64,000 nt of DNA from Chitinispirillaceae bacterium (GCA_016929595.1 JAFGIN010000027.1:111705-175704), one strand, 5' to 3'. Shown: positions 36,040 to 45,160, counted from the stretch's first letter. Translations and numbers: made by a program. Notes: generated from the letters alone by a model not told the origin.

Positions 36040-36915
36040 TCAGCTTCCATTTCGAAGAATAAGATTTTTCCCGACTTTAAGAACAGTTGTCGGTGTTATA
36101 TTATTCAAACGGCACAGTCTGGATACCGACAAACGATACTTTGAAGCAATACTTGACAATGTGTCACCTTTTCGTACTTTGTGTCGGGATGCAGATGCTG
36201 TATTAAACCCGGTGCCAAAACACTCCGGTGTCAATAGCAGCGTATCACATTTCAAAGAGTAATCCTCAAAATTCATAAGTGCAAGGGGATCAAATGGCTC
36301 TCCGCAATGGCGAATCTCAAAATGTAAATGACTTCCTGTTGAACGACCGGTATTACCCCCCAGAGCAATGACATCACCGGCAGAAACTGTTTTATTCTGA
36401 AAGGCTATACATTTTGATAAATGCGCATACAGCGTTTCAAACCCTCTGTCGTGCTTCACAATAATTACTTTTCCATAACCACCCCTGTTAACACTCACGA
36501 CCCTGACGGTTCCATCGAGAACAGCCCTGACTGTATCACCGGTCTGAAGTTTGATATCGATTCCAGAGTGGAAATAGTTTCCACGAGGTCCAAACGCAGA
36601 TGTGATATAATTCTTAAAAGGAAAGGAAAACGATTTTGAAATACTTTTCATGCAGATTCGGAGAGTATCTGAACCGAACGTATCTTTATCGTCACACCAT
36701 GCTGAAGCATCAGAATCTGACTTATAATAATTAAACAATTCATCGATATTTTTTAAAAAATCAGATTCAGTACTGTCTGGAGCCGAATAAAAATAATCAG
36801 GTATGATAGACTGCGATGTTTTTTTATTACTCTGTGCAAAGACTTCAGCAAAAAACAGCCCGCAAATAATAACAAGGAAGCTAATCGATAGCAGACTTTC
36901 AGTTCTCTCTCTCAA
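36040..36915 (-). CDS. Secreted M23 metallopeptidase with C-terminal LysM domain
   Basis: A peptidoglycan endopeptidase. Signal peptide at about 1-27 (ends VFAQ). The LytM/M23 domain is at about 105-215: SAFGPRGNYFHSGIDIK with metal ligands His and Asp, and GSHLHFEIR with the HxH zinc motif. LysM at about 243-288 (KVRKGDTLSSIASKYRLSVS, RLCRLNNITPTTVLKVGKNL). LysM after the catalytic domain is less common than before it. Likely acts in cell-wall remodelling. Monocistronic beside the tRNA. Confidence 0.93.
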   Translation of the reverse strand: MRERTESLLSISFLVIICGLFFAEVFAQSNKKTSQSIIPDYFYSAPDSTESDFLKNIDELFNYYKSDSDASAWCDDKDTFGSDTLRICMKSISKSFSFPFKNYITSAFGPRGNYFHSGIDIKLQTGDTVRAVLDGTVRVVSVNRGGYGKVIIVKHDRGFETLYAHLSKCIAFQNKTVSAGDVIALGGNTGRSTGSHLHFEIRHCGEPFDPLALMNFEDYSLKCDTLLLTPECFGTGFNTASASRHKVRKGDTLSSIASKYRLSVSRLCRLNNITPTTVLKVGKNLILRNGS

Positions 36916-37249
36916 ACGCCCCCTCCCGGACAGTGAAAAATTTTAATTATTGTATCTGAACAATACAACGAAACAAGGGCTGAAAACCCGGGTATGCCAT
37001 TTTTGAATGTTAATGATGCAGTAGTATATTCTGTGGAAAAACAGATTGCACTGGTTTGCATTTCAACTGAGTTTGAGATCATAAAATCCGGCTTTAATTT
37101 ACAATAAATAGATAGCTACTGAATCTACTTCAGAATAACGTCTGATAATTCAATTGGTTACATATACGATTAGTTTAACACACTTAGCTGAATATTTATA
37201 ATATATCTTTAAGTTGTAATATTTTCAGAATTTAAAAAAGGAAAGACGT
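36916..37249. other. Divergent promoter region between M23 peptidase and ridA
   Basis: 334 AT-rich bases between divergently transcribed genes. No repeat or clear operator was seen. Confidence 0.6.
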
Positions 37250-37633
37250 ATGCTCAAGCAGATTTCTTCCAATAATGCACCTGCAGCAATAGGGCCATAC
37301 TCTCAGGCGATCGGGAGTGAAAACATGATTTTCTGTTCAGGCCAGTTAGGGATCAACCCTTCAACGGGCAAGCTTTGTGACGATTCGATTGAAAAGCAGG
37401 CTGAGCAGGTTTTTAAAAATATGAAGGCAGTTCTCGACGCCGCTGAAGTGACATTATCGGATGTTGTGAAAACAACGGTATTTCTTACTTCTATGAGGGA
37501 TTTCCCGGTCCTTAACACCCTTTATGCCGCAGCGTTCGGCAATCATAAACCAGCCCGATCAACAGTTCAGGTCGCAGCGCTCCCGCTTGGTGCAAAAGTA
37601 GAAATTGAATGTATTGCAGTCAAACTGCAATAG
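37250..37633 (+). CDS. ridA: RidA family enamine/imine deaminase
   Basis: 127 residues, the standard length. Signatures: APAAIGPYSQAI near the N-terminus, FCSGQLGINPSTG, EQAEQVFKNMKAVLDAAEVT-like segment, and KPARSTVQVAALPLGAKVEI with the conserved Arg that binds the substrate carboxylate. It hydrolyses reactive enamines/imines released by PLP enzymes such as threonine dehydratase. AAGGAAAG stands before the ATG. It converges with the next gene, whose stop is only 15 bases away. Confidence 0.95.
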   Translation: MLKQISSNNAPAAIGPYSQAIGSENMIFCSGQLGINPSTGKLCDDSIEKQAEQVFKNMKAVLDAAEVTLSDVVKTTVFLTSMRDFPVLNTLYAAAFGNHKPARSTVQVAALPLGAKVEIECIAVKLQ

Positions 37634-37648
37634 TTACTTGGTGTTTTA

Positions 37649-39355
37649 TTAATTTTGGGTAAGGACCGAACGAAGCGTAAGTACCTTCCCGCCAAACAAG
37701 CGCACCTGCAGAGTAACGACACGGCTGCCGGTCTGACCAAGTCTTATTACACCACCGGTCAGATCGGATGTAATCATCTGCCCTGAGAGATCATACACCC
37801 TTACATCCATGATTTGAGTTCCTGCGGGTATACCTATTGATGCCATAAACGTTCCTGATACTACACTGATTCTCTTTTCTTCACGTTTCCTTGTACCTGA
37901 AAACGTCATAACCGCTCCACTTTTATTTACTATTGTAAGTGTCTGTGTAGCCGAGCTGATAACCAGTTCATCACCCAGTGCCCACATCTGATCATTTTTG
38001 AAAGTGTAAGGTTTTAAAGTACACTCCTTACAGAACAGATCTTCCCGTCCAACAAGCGCATCAGCAGTTACCGTCACCCAGTCGGGTGTTACCACAACGG
38101 TAATGCTTGAGTCTGCAAACGAAATAGTTCCTATCTGACAGCTTGCCGATGGATCCCGATTGCCCAGTTCCGTAGTACCACTCTTCAATCCGATCTCAAT
38201 ACTCTCGTTACTATCTTTACGAATAATTGATAGTGGTTTATAGTTTTTCTCATTATCCTGAAGCTTCACTGTAATTTCAATTTTTGACATCGGTTCACGA
38301 AACTCAAATTTGTTGGAAGAGTTAATGTATGAACTAAGAGTTGCCGGCAGTACAGATGTAATCTGCGTTGGAGAATCAGGTCCGATTATGGAATCAACCC
38401 CCCATTTTTCATCTGTATATTCAAACAGACTGCCGGTACTGTTTGCAGAAACGATACACTCTCTGTATCGTTCTGCAGTGCCTTCCCTGACTTTTGTCCA
38501 ACCCGATGAGCTCTTCATATAGATCACACCATTACCAGCCAGAGCCTTACTATTAATACTACGTATTGCACCGGAAACGGTAAGCACCTTCTGAAAAGCC
38601 GAATTCTTATATTCATAAACAGAACCGCTACGAGTCCCGGCAAGACCATCACCAAAACATTCAACCGTTTCAGTGGCAGCAATATCAAATACAGTTTCTT
38701 CCTTTGATCCTATGTGAACAGATCGTAATAATCCGTTACTTCCGGTTATCCACAAGACGGAATCGACACTGTTGTAACTTGATGAGATGCCGCTTATCGA
38801 AGTGATCACCGATCCGGTTGCATTTTTCAGTATAACACTGTCTGAAGACAGAACACTGAAAGATGTTGCGTCGATAGAATAAATATGTACCCGGCCGTCT
38901 CTGCCGCTTACACAGAGTCTGAACACACCAGATGAATTTTCTTTTACCGAATAAATTACGGTGTTGGAATCAACGACGACGGAGCCGGTAGAGATCAAAT
39001 GAGGCTCTGTAAAATTTAACAGATACACGCAATTGTCCGGAAGAGGGGAAGTACTGAACGCGTAAAGTGAATCTCCACTCAGGTATGCTCCAAAAACCTT
39101 TTTATCTGTTCCGGAGTATGAAATTGCTTTCGGAGAAAACAACAAAAAGCTTTCAGATGCTTCAATAAAAACGGCATTCTGTGCAGAATACAAACACTTG
39201 TTTTCAAAGAAGGGATGCTTAAAGATATGGCCTTTATAGAAGTATGAATTTAGTTCTCCAGACGAAATACTGAATAGTAGCATCACGAAAAAGAGCATAG
39301 CTGTCACCCTTGTAACGTTGATTGCCTTCCGGATATTTCGATTTTTAAATTTCAT
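37649..39355 (-). CDS. Secreted protein of unknown function with Por-type tail
   Basis: Signal peptide at about 1-33. The N-terminal ~310 residues read like a propeller of short beta segments (SVVVDSNTVIYSVKENSSGV; VLWITGSNGLLRSVHIGS; GVIYMKSSSGWTKVREGT), with no recognised family. A beta-sandwich region follows, then a clear type IX-like tail (MDVRVYDLSGQMITSDLTGG). Starts 13 bases after the stop of the Kelch lipoprotein, so it is the third gene of the TIGR02147 copy 3 operon. Confidence 0.75.
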   Translation of the reverse strand: MKFKNRNIRKAINVTRVTAMLFFVMLLFSISSGELNSYFYKGHIFKHPFFENKCLYSAQNAVFIEASESFLLFSPKAISYSGTDKKVFGAYLSGDSLYAFSTSPLPDNCVYLLNFTEPHLISTGSVVVDSNTVIYSVKENSSGVFRLCVSGRDGRVHIYSIDATSFSVLSSDSVILKNATGSVITSISGISSSYNSVDSVLWITGSNGLLRSVHIGSKEETVFDIAATETVECFGDGLAGTRSGSVYEYKNSAFQKVLTVSGAIRSINSKALAGNGVIYMKSSSGWTKVREGTAERYRECIVSANSTGSLFEYTDEKWGVDSIIGPDSPTQITSVLPATLSSYINSSNKFEFREPMSKIEITVKLQDNEKNYKPLSIIRKDSNESIEIGLKSGTTELGNRDPSASCQIGTISFADSSITVVVTPDWVTVTADALVGREDLFCKECTLKPYTFKNDQMWALGDELVISSATQTLTIVNKSGAVMTFSGTRKREEKRISVVSGTFMASIGIPAGTQIMDVRVYDLSGQMITSDLTGGVIRLGQTGSRVVTLQVRLFGGKVLTLRSVLTQN

Positions 39356-39368
39356 ACATTTCCCGAAA

Positions 39369-41537
39369 TTACGGATAATAAACAGTTATAGTAGAATCAG
39401 CATTAGTATTGATATCACTATCATCACTAATCCCGCCAATCAGATATACGACGCCATTATGAAGCGCAGCCGACATACCGTATCGTGCTTTGGTCATTGG
39501 ACATACATATTTCCATTCTGAAGACTTTTTAATTTCAAGGACTTCAACACTGCTCAAACCTTTTTGCTGATCATAGCCTCCAAAGACGTATACGTTATCT
39601 GATACAGCAACCGCAGAAAAATTACATCTTTTATCCTTCATTTGCGGCAGCTGTGACTTCATTCCACTTGTTAAATCAATACTTTCAACATGTGAGATCG
39701 AAGAATAAGTCAGCGTATCAAACCCACCCATCACAATCAATTTGTTATCACATATTACTGTGGTATGGCTATACCGGGGAACAAGGAGGTTCGCGAAATG
39801 ACTCAAGGGATTCTGCCCAATGTCCAATAAGGAAACATCAAAAATATCTACGGAGCTGGTGACATATTCCTCATCAGGACGGGCAGAATCCATCTTGACA
39901 GTCCCGCCGGAAATATAAAACTTAGTTCCGGAAACTGACACAGATGCTCCATAGCGTACATATGGTAATGTATCAACAATGGTTGACTGATGTGTCACAC
40001 AATCGAACACTTCTATGGTGGAAAACGTTTCTGAAGCATTCCTTCCACCAATCGAATATATCTTACCATTGTAGAGGACAGATGAATGGTTATCACGAAC
40101 TGAGCTCATCTTTGCTGAATGAAATCCATTAAAAGATTCTGGCGAGAAATATTTAACAGAATCAGATGCCAGTTGTCTTATCTTTCCACTTATTGGATGG
40201 CGAACGTCATGAAACCCGCCGAAGATGAATATATGTATACCATCTGATACCGCAGTCAAGGCTTGTTCTGCGTTGACCAGTCCGTGAGGAAAAACCTCCC
40301 ACGTATCCGGTAGATACATACAGGAACTTGTTACTCTTTCTACCATAGTAACAGATGCGCCACTGTTATCGATAGCAGTGATGTACCATGTTTTTGCAAG
40401 GCTGTCTTCCCATACAAATTTCATCGTATCAATATATTGATGAACTCCGCCAATAGCTTTTTTTGTAACAACTGAATCAGGCCTTTCCACAGCCCATATA
40501 ATTGAATCAACTAATCGGCCGACATTTTTTACCGTAACGACAATAGCTACAGTATCTCCGATATAGAGCTTGCCGTGGGGCGCGATCAGGGTATCAGAAA
40601 CGACGGTCTTTACGATTAGAGGCGATGGTGCTGGAACTGTTATGAAATTAGATCCACCGCTGTGATTACCCAACGTATCGACTGCTTTCACCTGAAAATA
40701 ATTATCAACAGGTATCCCAGTTGTATCTATCACCAGGCTGATCGTATCAAAAGCGAAGGTAGTAGTGGCAACGTTCGTCGTAATAGAGTCGCTGTGCATA
40801 CCCCTGTAGAGTATGTATCCCTTAAGATCACTAACGTTTACCGGATCCCATTTCAGTATTGCTCTACCGGCTAAAGTGTCAACAATTTTTTCCAGGGTAA
40901 GATTCTTAGGTACAGGCAGATCAGCATTGGGATTTTTTTCCAGATTAACCTCTATTATAGTCTGCATACCCGGCTCAATATTAAAAGTATCGGTTACAAC
41001 AGGTAGAAAATCCAGTGTCTGAAGCGCAGATTTACAAACGTATCTCCCCTGAGCCATGCCAGCAATAAGAAGCGAGTCATTTTCAATAAAATTGAAATAG
41101 GGAGTACCGGGAATAAAGCCTGCCACTCCGTCAAGAATAACATCTGCACCTTTAAAAATTACAAGAAGCATACCAGCGGTCTTTAAAACATCGTTGTATT
41201 CTACCTTACCGGATTCATATTGGATGCCTCTGCGGAGAAATACTTCTCCGGATCTGGTATCTTGACCCAAAATGACATATAATCCTGCATCAGGATCCTT
41301 AAAGCGATATATTCCGTTTTTATCTGTTGTGGTAATTTCCACAGCGGAATCATTGAGATCCTCCCCAAAAATTTGATATAATTTAACGGATACACCAGAA
41401 ACCCCGCTACCATTTACATTTGTAACTTTTCCCCATACCTCTGATCCACCGGTAGTAACTAACGGGCCATCCCCTCCACACTGAAAAAGCAGCAGGTTAA
41501 TCGATAAAACGAGGATGTATAAGGATATTTTCTTCAT
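39369..41537 (-). CDS. Lipoprotein with carboxypeptidase-regulatory-like, FN3-like and Kelch domains
   Basis: Lipobox LLFQC near residue 20. Carboxypeptidase-regulatory-like domain at about 33-105 (SEVWGKVTNVNGSGVSGVSV), fibronectin-III-like domain at about 215-305 (VPKNLTLEKIVDTLAGRAIL), an Ig/CARDB-like stretch, then Kelch repeats from about 430 to the end (IHIFIFGGFHD; KIYSIGGRNASE; KFYISGGTVK; KLIVMGGFDT; NVYVFGGYDQ; VVYLIGGISDD). The product would sit on the cell surface. Only 12 bases separate it from the TIGR02147 gene upstream. Confidence 0.88.
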   Translation of the reverse strand: MKKISLYILVLSINLLLFQCGGDGPLVTTGGSEVWGKVTNVNGSGVSGVSVKLYQIFGEDLNDSAVEITTTDKNGIYRFKDPDAGLYVILGQDTRSGEVFLRRGIQYESGKVEYNDVLKTAGMLLVIFKGADVILDGVAGFIPGTPYFNFIENDSLLIAGMAQGRYVCKSALQTLDFLPVVTDTFNIEPGMQTIIEVNLEKNPNADLPVPKNLTLEKIVDTLAGRAILKWDPVNVSDLKGYILYRGMHSDSITTNVATTTFAFDTISLVIDTTGIPVDNYFQVKAVDTLGNHSGGSNFITVPAPSPLIVKTVVSDTLIAPHGKLYIGDTVAIVVTVKNVGRLVDSIIWAVERPDSVVTKKAIGGVHQYIDTMKFVWEDSLAKTWYITAIDNSGASVTMVERVTSSCMYLPDTWEVFPHGLVNAEQALTAVSDGIHIFIFGGFHDVRHPISGKIRQLASDSVKYFSPESFNGFHSAKMSSVRDNHSSVLYNGKIYSIGGRNASETFSTIEVFDCVTHQSTIVDTLPYVRYGASVSVSGTKFYISGGTVKMDSARPDEEYVTSSVDIFDVSLLDIGQNPLSHFANLLVPRYSHTTVICDNKLIVMGGFDTLTYSSISHVESIDLTSGMKSQLPQMKDKRCNFSAVAVSDNVYVFGGYDQQKGLSSVEVLEIKKSSEWKYVCPMTKARYGMSAALHNGVVYLIGGISDDSDINTNADSTITVYYP

Positions 41538-41549
41538 TTTTATTATCTA

Positions 41550-42365
41550 TTACACTTTTGACATTGGAAACACATGAAAATTTACATGATATACCCTGTC
41601 GGGCTTCTTCTCGGATCGTGCAATTTCCATCAACTCCCTGGCTACACCCTTCAGACGCTCATGAAGAACCGCATAACTTTCTTCCGTAAGAGTCAAAGTC
41701 AATGTAGCCATACTCCTTTTATCACGCGGGTAACGATCTATCGCTTCTTTTGCAAGATCCGCCGTCCCCATCAGAAAATTGGTAATCGCAACAGATTGCG
41801 CTTCGTATCCAGTAGTGATAAACCGATCCGACTGCCGGTAAAAACCATCACACCCTTTTTCAATAAACCCTGCCTTTTCAAGAAATTCCACCGCTCTCTG
41901 TGCCTCCACAGTTGTAATCGGCGGAGAAACCTGTCTGGCAAGCTCTTCAAAATTGCTCCTGAACGGTTTCAGATCAATTATCTCACGAATCGCAGTGTAA
42001 TACCATTTACTGTAAAACTCATACTGCTGAGCATCAGTAACTTTTATCTTACTTTTTCGATGAGAAAGAATCCGTTCAAAATAATATTTTTTCTGAGCAT
42101 GGTTTTTTGCCTGATCAAAAAGTACAAGCAATTCAAAAAATTCAGTCTCAGCTTTATTAAACTTAAAAAGCTCAGCGAACTTTAAAATATATTCTGCAGA
42201 AATATTTCGCTTACCTTTGATAATATTCGAAAAAAAACCGGGTGATGAAAAACCAACCTTTGAAGCGAGCAATCTGTAGGAAAAGGCGGAATTGGACCTT
42301 TTTCGTTCTTCGTAGCAGTCCTGAAGAAGTTTACGGTAATTCAAATATTCAAAAACATCGATCAT
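41550..42365 (-). CDS. TIGR02147 family regulator (DUF4423), copy 3
   Basis: 271 residues, complete. N-terminus MIDVFEYLNYRKLLQDCYEE; helix-turn-helix SYRLLASKVGFSSPGFFSNI with IKGKRNIS; middle YEFYSKWYYTAIREIIDL; a second winged-helix-like stretch (RAVEFLEKAGFIEKG); end RVYHVNFHVFPMSK. AGGCTGGAA lies just before the ATG. It leads an apparent three-gene operon with two surface proteins. Confidence 0.92.
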   Translation of the reverse strand: MIDVFEYLNYRKLLQDCYEERKRSNSAFSYRLLASKVGFSSPGFFSNIIKGKRNISAEYILKFAELFKFNKAETEFFELLVLFDQAKNHAQKKYYFERILSHRKSKIKVTDAQQYEFYSKWYYTAIREIIDLKPFRSNFEELARQVSPPITTVEAQRAVEFLEKAGFIEKGCDGFYRQSDRFITTGYEAQSVAITNFLMGTADLAKEAIDRYPRDKRSMATLTLTLTEESYAVLHERLKGVARELMEIARSEKKPDRVYHVNFHVFPMSKV

Positions 42366-42526
42366 TTCCAGCCTCTTTATAGAAAACAGTTACAGCACGT
42401 TCCTGAAATAGCAGACCAGATAAAAGTGCTCAATTCACTGTTCTTTCACCATTAAATATACCCCATTTTGAAGCGGTGATCAACCAACATTGTTGAAAAA
42501 TAGTTTTCGGTCAGAAAACACATATC

Positions 42527-42565
42527 AAAAAGGATCCTGAATATATCATTCAGAATCCTTTTTTT
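42527..42565 (-). terminator. Intrinsic terminator after the DUF6132 gene
   Basis: AAAAAGGATCCTGAAT and ATTCAGAATCCTTTTT pair over 16 bases with one mismatch; 5-base loop; T/A runs on both sides. It starts 23 bases past the minus-strand DUF6132 stop and could also work on the plus strand. Confidence 0.85.
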
Positions 42566-42587
42566 AAAACAGGTTCAAAAATGTAAT

Positions 42588-42752
42588 TTATCCCTGCATC
42601 GACAGCAAACCACCCATTAGTGCACCATAAAGTGAACTGATGTAAGGATTACTTGTTATGGGGCAGCTGCCCGATGAACAACCAATAAACCTATAATATG
42701 CAAACCCTAATCCCGCTCCGATCACTACACCAATAACCAGTCTCAGTATCAT
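42588..42752 (-). CDS. DUF6132 family small membrane protein
   Basis: 54 residues. The ATG at 42752 is chosen because GGAGG lies 6 bases upstream; a longer in-frame opening has no such support. Helix 1 (LRLVIGVVIGAGLGFAYYRF), then the diagnostic GCSSGSCPITSNPYISSLYG, then a second helix (ALMGGLLS). This matches DUF6132, whose Cys-containing loop might bind metal or be redox-active; function is not established. Its start overlaps by 4 bases the stop of a 15-codon frame. Confidence 0.85.
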   Translation of the reverse strand: MILRLVIGVVIGAGLGFAYYRFIGCSSGSCPITSNPYISSLYGALMGGLLSMQG

Positions 42753-42796
42753 AATTGGCCTCCTTTTTTTTCTTTTACAACATCCGTCTTTTCCAT
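42749..42796 (-). CDS. 15-codon leader-like ORF coupled to DUF6132
   Basis: MEKTDVVKEKKGGQL. A strong AGGAGGT stands before its ATG, and its TGA overlaps the DUF6132 ATG (ATGA). The run of Lys codons contains the DUF6132 ribosome site. This suggests translational coupling or a leader peptide; a real peptide product is not shown. Confidence 0.35.
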   Translation of the reverse strand: MEKTDVVKEKKGGQL

Positions 42797-42820
42797 AAGT
42801 ACCTCCTGTCCTGCATCTGA

Positions 42821-42880
42821 TAAGGCTTACCGTTAGGATTGATTTTAGAATCCTGCCCTGAAGAACATGCCACATTGCCG
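42821..42880 (+). repeat. Intergenic repeat family 1, copy C (degenerate)
   Basis: gaatcctgccctgaagaaca and the next 9 bases match copy B at 24 of 29 positions; a short ccgatgtaa matches the end of copy A. The core palindrome is weakened. It lies upstream of the DUF6132 leader. Confidence 0.4.
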
Positions 42881-42990
42881 ATGTAACACTACCCCATACT
42901 TCGCCAGACACTTGTTTACCACACACTCTTCAACAGAATTTTCTCAAAAAGTATTGTTTTTGTTACTACTCAGGTACCAAAAACCGCGTT

Positions 42991-43025
42991 TCCGCTCATC
43001 CTGAGCTTTTCGAAGGGTGAGCGGA
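42991..43025. repeat. REP-like palindrome after the radical SAM gene
   Basis: TCCGCTCATCCT (42991-43002) and AGGGTGAGCGGA (43014-43025) pair over 12 bases with one G-T; loop gagcttttcga. The word cctgagcttttcgaagggtgag is of a kind often seen as dispersed repeats in bacteria. It is 100 bases past the radical SAM stop and may serve as its terminator. No RiPP-like precursor was found in the 330-base region. Confidence 0.6.
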
Positions 43026-43123
43026 GTGCGAAAATCGCTCATGTTTCTCACGCCTCTTGCGGGATCAACACGATTTGCTTTGTAGATATTGTGTCGGGAG
43101 GACCTGAGTAGTAACTTGTTTTT

Positions 43124-44443
43124 TTACTCATGAGCCACCTCACCTTTGAAATATGTTGACATTCCTAAACTTATCAACTCTTTTACCGGACGGCAATCAC
43201 AACCATAGAGCGTTCCGGTTTTGTTTTTTGCAACCGTTGCGCACCCGCCTCCACAGACCAGACTCAGATTGCAACCGCTGCACTGTTTGTTTTTCATTAT
43301 ATCGCGCTCCTGCCATATACTCACTTTTTCATTTTCAAGTGACACTTCCGGATAAAATGTCCCCAGCCGCTCCTCGCTTTTACCTGCTGTTGCAGCACAG
43401 GAATAGATGGAACCGGTATAATCGAACGCCCACTCACTTTTACACCCTGGACAGGCATTAAACAGTGCATCCGGCAGTTTACCATTATCAGACCAGAATT
43501 TACTTACAGCAAATGCAGGTTGATGAAACTGTAAGAACTGTGGATATTTTTCAATAAAACCATACAAATACTCAAACAGTTCAATATGACTGAAACGATC
43601 CTGAGGATATGAAGAGCAATGGTGCAGCTCATAATTCCTGCCAATTATTGTCCTGAACAGCGGGTTCTCAACCCATTTTTTACCAACTGAAAAGTTTGCA
43701 AGCTCCGGGAGATTACCGATATTTTTCCTGTCCACTACGACACGAAGAGTAACCCTGAGATTATTCGTCAGAGCATCATCGATTCCCCGGACGATTTTTT
43801 CAAATGTCCCGGCACCGCTGGGAAGAGGCCTTCTGCTATCATGGATCTCTTCAGTACCATCGAGTGTCACCAGTATCTCACGTATTTTTCGACCTTGCAG
43901 CATTGGTATATATTCGTGCACAGTATACCCATTGGTCACAATAGACACGTCAAGATTTCGAGACCAGGCCCTGTCCAGAATTTTTTCTATTTTCCCAGCA
44001 TGCACTTTCCCTTCAAGAAGAGGTTCGCCCCCGTAAACGGTTATATATTTTTTTCTACCTTCGAAAGCTGTATCTATATAACGGTAAAAAGCATCGATGA
44101 TAGTGTCATCCAGTAAATGACTGTCATGTACATTCTGATCCTGATGGCAGTACGTACAGGATAGATTACATTCATACCAGGGTACAAAAAAGAGCTGAAT
44201 CTCTTCACGGTTTCTTTTTTCAGTAAACTCTTTATATTTTTCCTCAAACAGCAGTTTTTCCCGCAACGGATCCACCAGATATCCCTTATCAATGAATCTC
44301 TGAGCATCCGGTATCTCACCACGCTCAACCATTTGTCCATACCGCGACTCAAGAATATCCGCCTGACCCGACAATAAATTAACAATAAAGTACCTGTCGG
44401 ATTGGTGAAATTTTCCAAATATGTTGTACTTTGACAGTTCCAT
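43124..44443 (-). CDS. Radical SAM/SPASM domain protein
   Basis: The ATG at 44443 is chosen: GGAG lies 5 bases before it and family N-termini start like MELSKYNIFGKF; an earlier ATG would add 26 residues. Residues 1-75 form an N-terminal recognition-like region (YFIVNLLSGQADILE). The radical SAM cluster motif is Cys92-x3-Cys96-x2-Cys99 (CNLSCTYCHQD), with GGEPLL after it. The C-terminus has SPASM-type cysteines (ACPGCKSEWAFDYTGSIYSC; CSGCNLSLVCGGGCA). Such enzymes modify peptides or mature enzymes (anSME-like). No substrate peptide is obvious nearby. A MarR gene lies 82 bases upstream on the same strand. Confidence 0.9.
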   Translation of the reverse strand: MELSKYNIFGKFHQSDRYFIVNLLSGQADILESRYGQMVERGEIPDAQRFIDKGYLVDPLREKLLFEEKYKEFTEKRNREEIQLFFVPWYECNLSCTYCHQDQNVHDSHLLDDTIIDAFYRYIDTAFEGRKKYITVYGGEPLLEGKVHAGKIEKILDRAWSRNLDVSIVTNGYTVHEYIPMLQGRKIREILVTLDGTEEIHDSRRPLPSGAGTFEKIVRGIDDALTNNLRVTLRVVVDRKNIGNLPELANFSVGKKWVENPLFRTIIGRNYELHHCSSYPQDRFSHIELFEYLYGFIEKYPQFLQFHQPAFAVSKFWSDNGKLPDALFNACPGCKSEWAFDYTGSIYSCAATAGKSEERLGTFYPEVSLENEKVSIWQERDIMKNKQCSGCNLSLVCGGGCATVAKNKTGTLYGCDCRPVKELISLGMSTYFKGEVAHE

Positions 44444-44525
44444 TATTTCTCCATCTGTGTGTAATGGCCAGCATTTAGTCCCAACCATTTTGTCAGAAAA
44501 AAAATCAACGACTCTGAGCATAAAA

Positions 44526-44936
44526 CTACAAGATAGATATCAATTGTTTCAACGATTTCTCTGCATTTGCATACTCAGAATCCGTCATCTGCACCTTTAT
44601 CTTCTCCTCGCAATCAAACATAAGCTGATTGATCTGTTTTTTTAAATTTAACCCCTCAGGCGCAAGGGAAATGACCTGTGCTCGCCGGTTATTGCTGAGC
44701 GTATCGCGCCTGATAAACCCATTGGCAACCATCTTATCGATAACCCGACTTCCCCGGGACGGACTTAAGCCCAGACGGTCAGAAAATGATGCTGATGAGA
44801 TCTGATCGTCAGGATTCAAACTGAGTACGGCCCTGTATTCTGATGGCGACAGGGGTGTTTTACTACGAATCATGTCGTCATTAATAACACATTTCTCTTT
44901 TAACACATGAATCAGGTCGGTAATTAACGTTTTCAT
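44526..44936 (-). CDS. MarR family transcriptional regulator
   Basis: 136 residues. Winged-helix core at about 30-100: PLSPSEYRAVLSLN, SASFSDRLGLSPSRGSRVID with the recognition helix, KMVANGFIRRDTLSNNRRAQ and VISLAPEGLN with the wing. MarR proteins are dimeric repressors often released by small ligands or oxidation. A palindrome in its own upstream region (44954-44971) fits autoregulation. The radical SAM gene follows on the same strand. Weak ribosome site. Confidence 0.88.
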   Translation of the reverse strand: MKTLITDLIHVLKEKCVINDDMIRSKTPLSPSEYRAVLSLNPDDQISSASFSDRLGLSPSRGSRVIDKMVANGFIRRDTLSNNRRAQVISLAPEGLNLKKQINQLMFDCEEKIKVQMTDSEYANAEKSLKQLISIL

Positions 44937-44953
44937 TATCGTTCAACCATTTA

Positions 44954-44971
44954 ATTGTTATTGGCAACAAT
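44954..44971. promoter_or_regulatory. Likely MarR operator ATTGTT-attggc-AACAAT
   Basis: Perfect inverted hexamers with a 6-base spacer, 18 bases upstream of the marR start, followed by further TTGC/TTAACAA half-sites. Spacing and symmetry fit MarR-type operators. Regulation by the adjacent gene product is inferred. Confidence 0.5.
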
Positions 44972-45160
44972 TGCTGTTAACAAGTATAGTATATTACAAT
45001 ACCGATTGCAAGATTTTTTTGCTATTGCCTGAGTTATTGACTAAGAGAATCCAAAAGACACGAGAAAAGAATGTGGATAGTTTGTTTTTGTTTTATTTTT
45101 TTCCTTTCGTGTATTTCGTGTATTTCGTGGTTAAAATCTTCAAGAGGATTGGTTATTGGG

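Noticed and set aside
42753..42926. Longer N-terminus for the DUF6132 gene
   Set aside because: The extension runs through repeat copy C and lacks a ribosome site, while GGAGG is well placed for the ATG at 42752.
43026..43123. RiPP precursor next to the radical SAM gene
   Set aside because: No short Cys/Gly-rich frame with a ribosome site was found in this interval on either strand.
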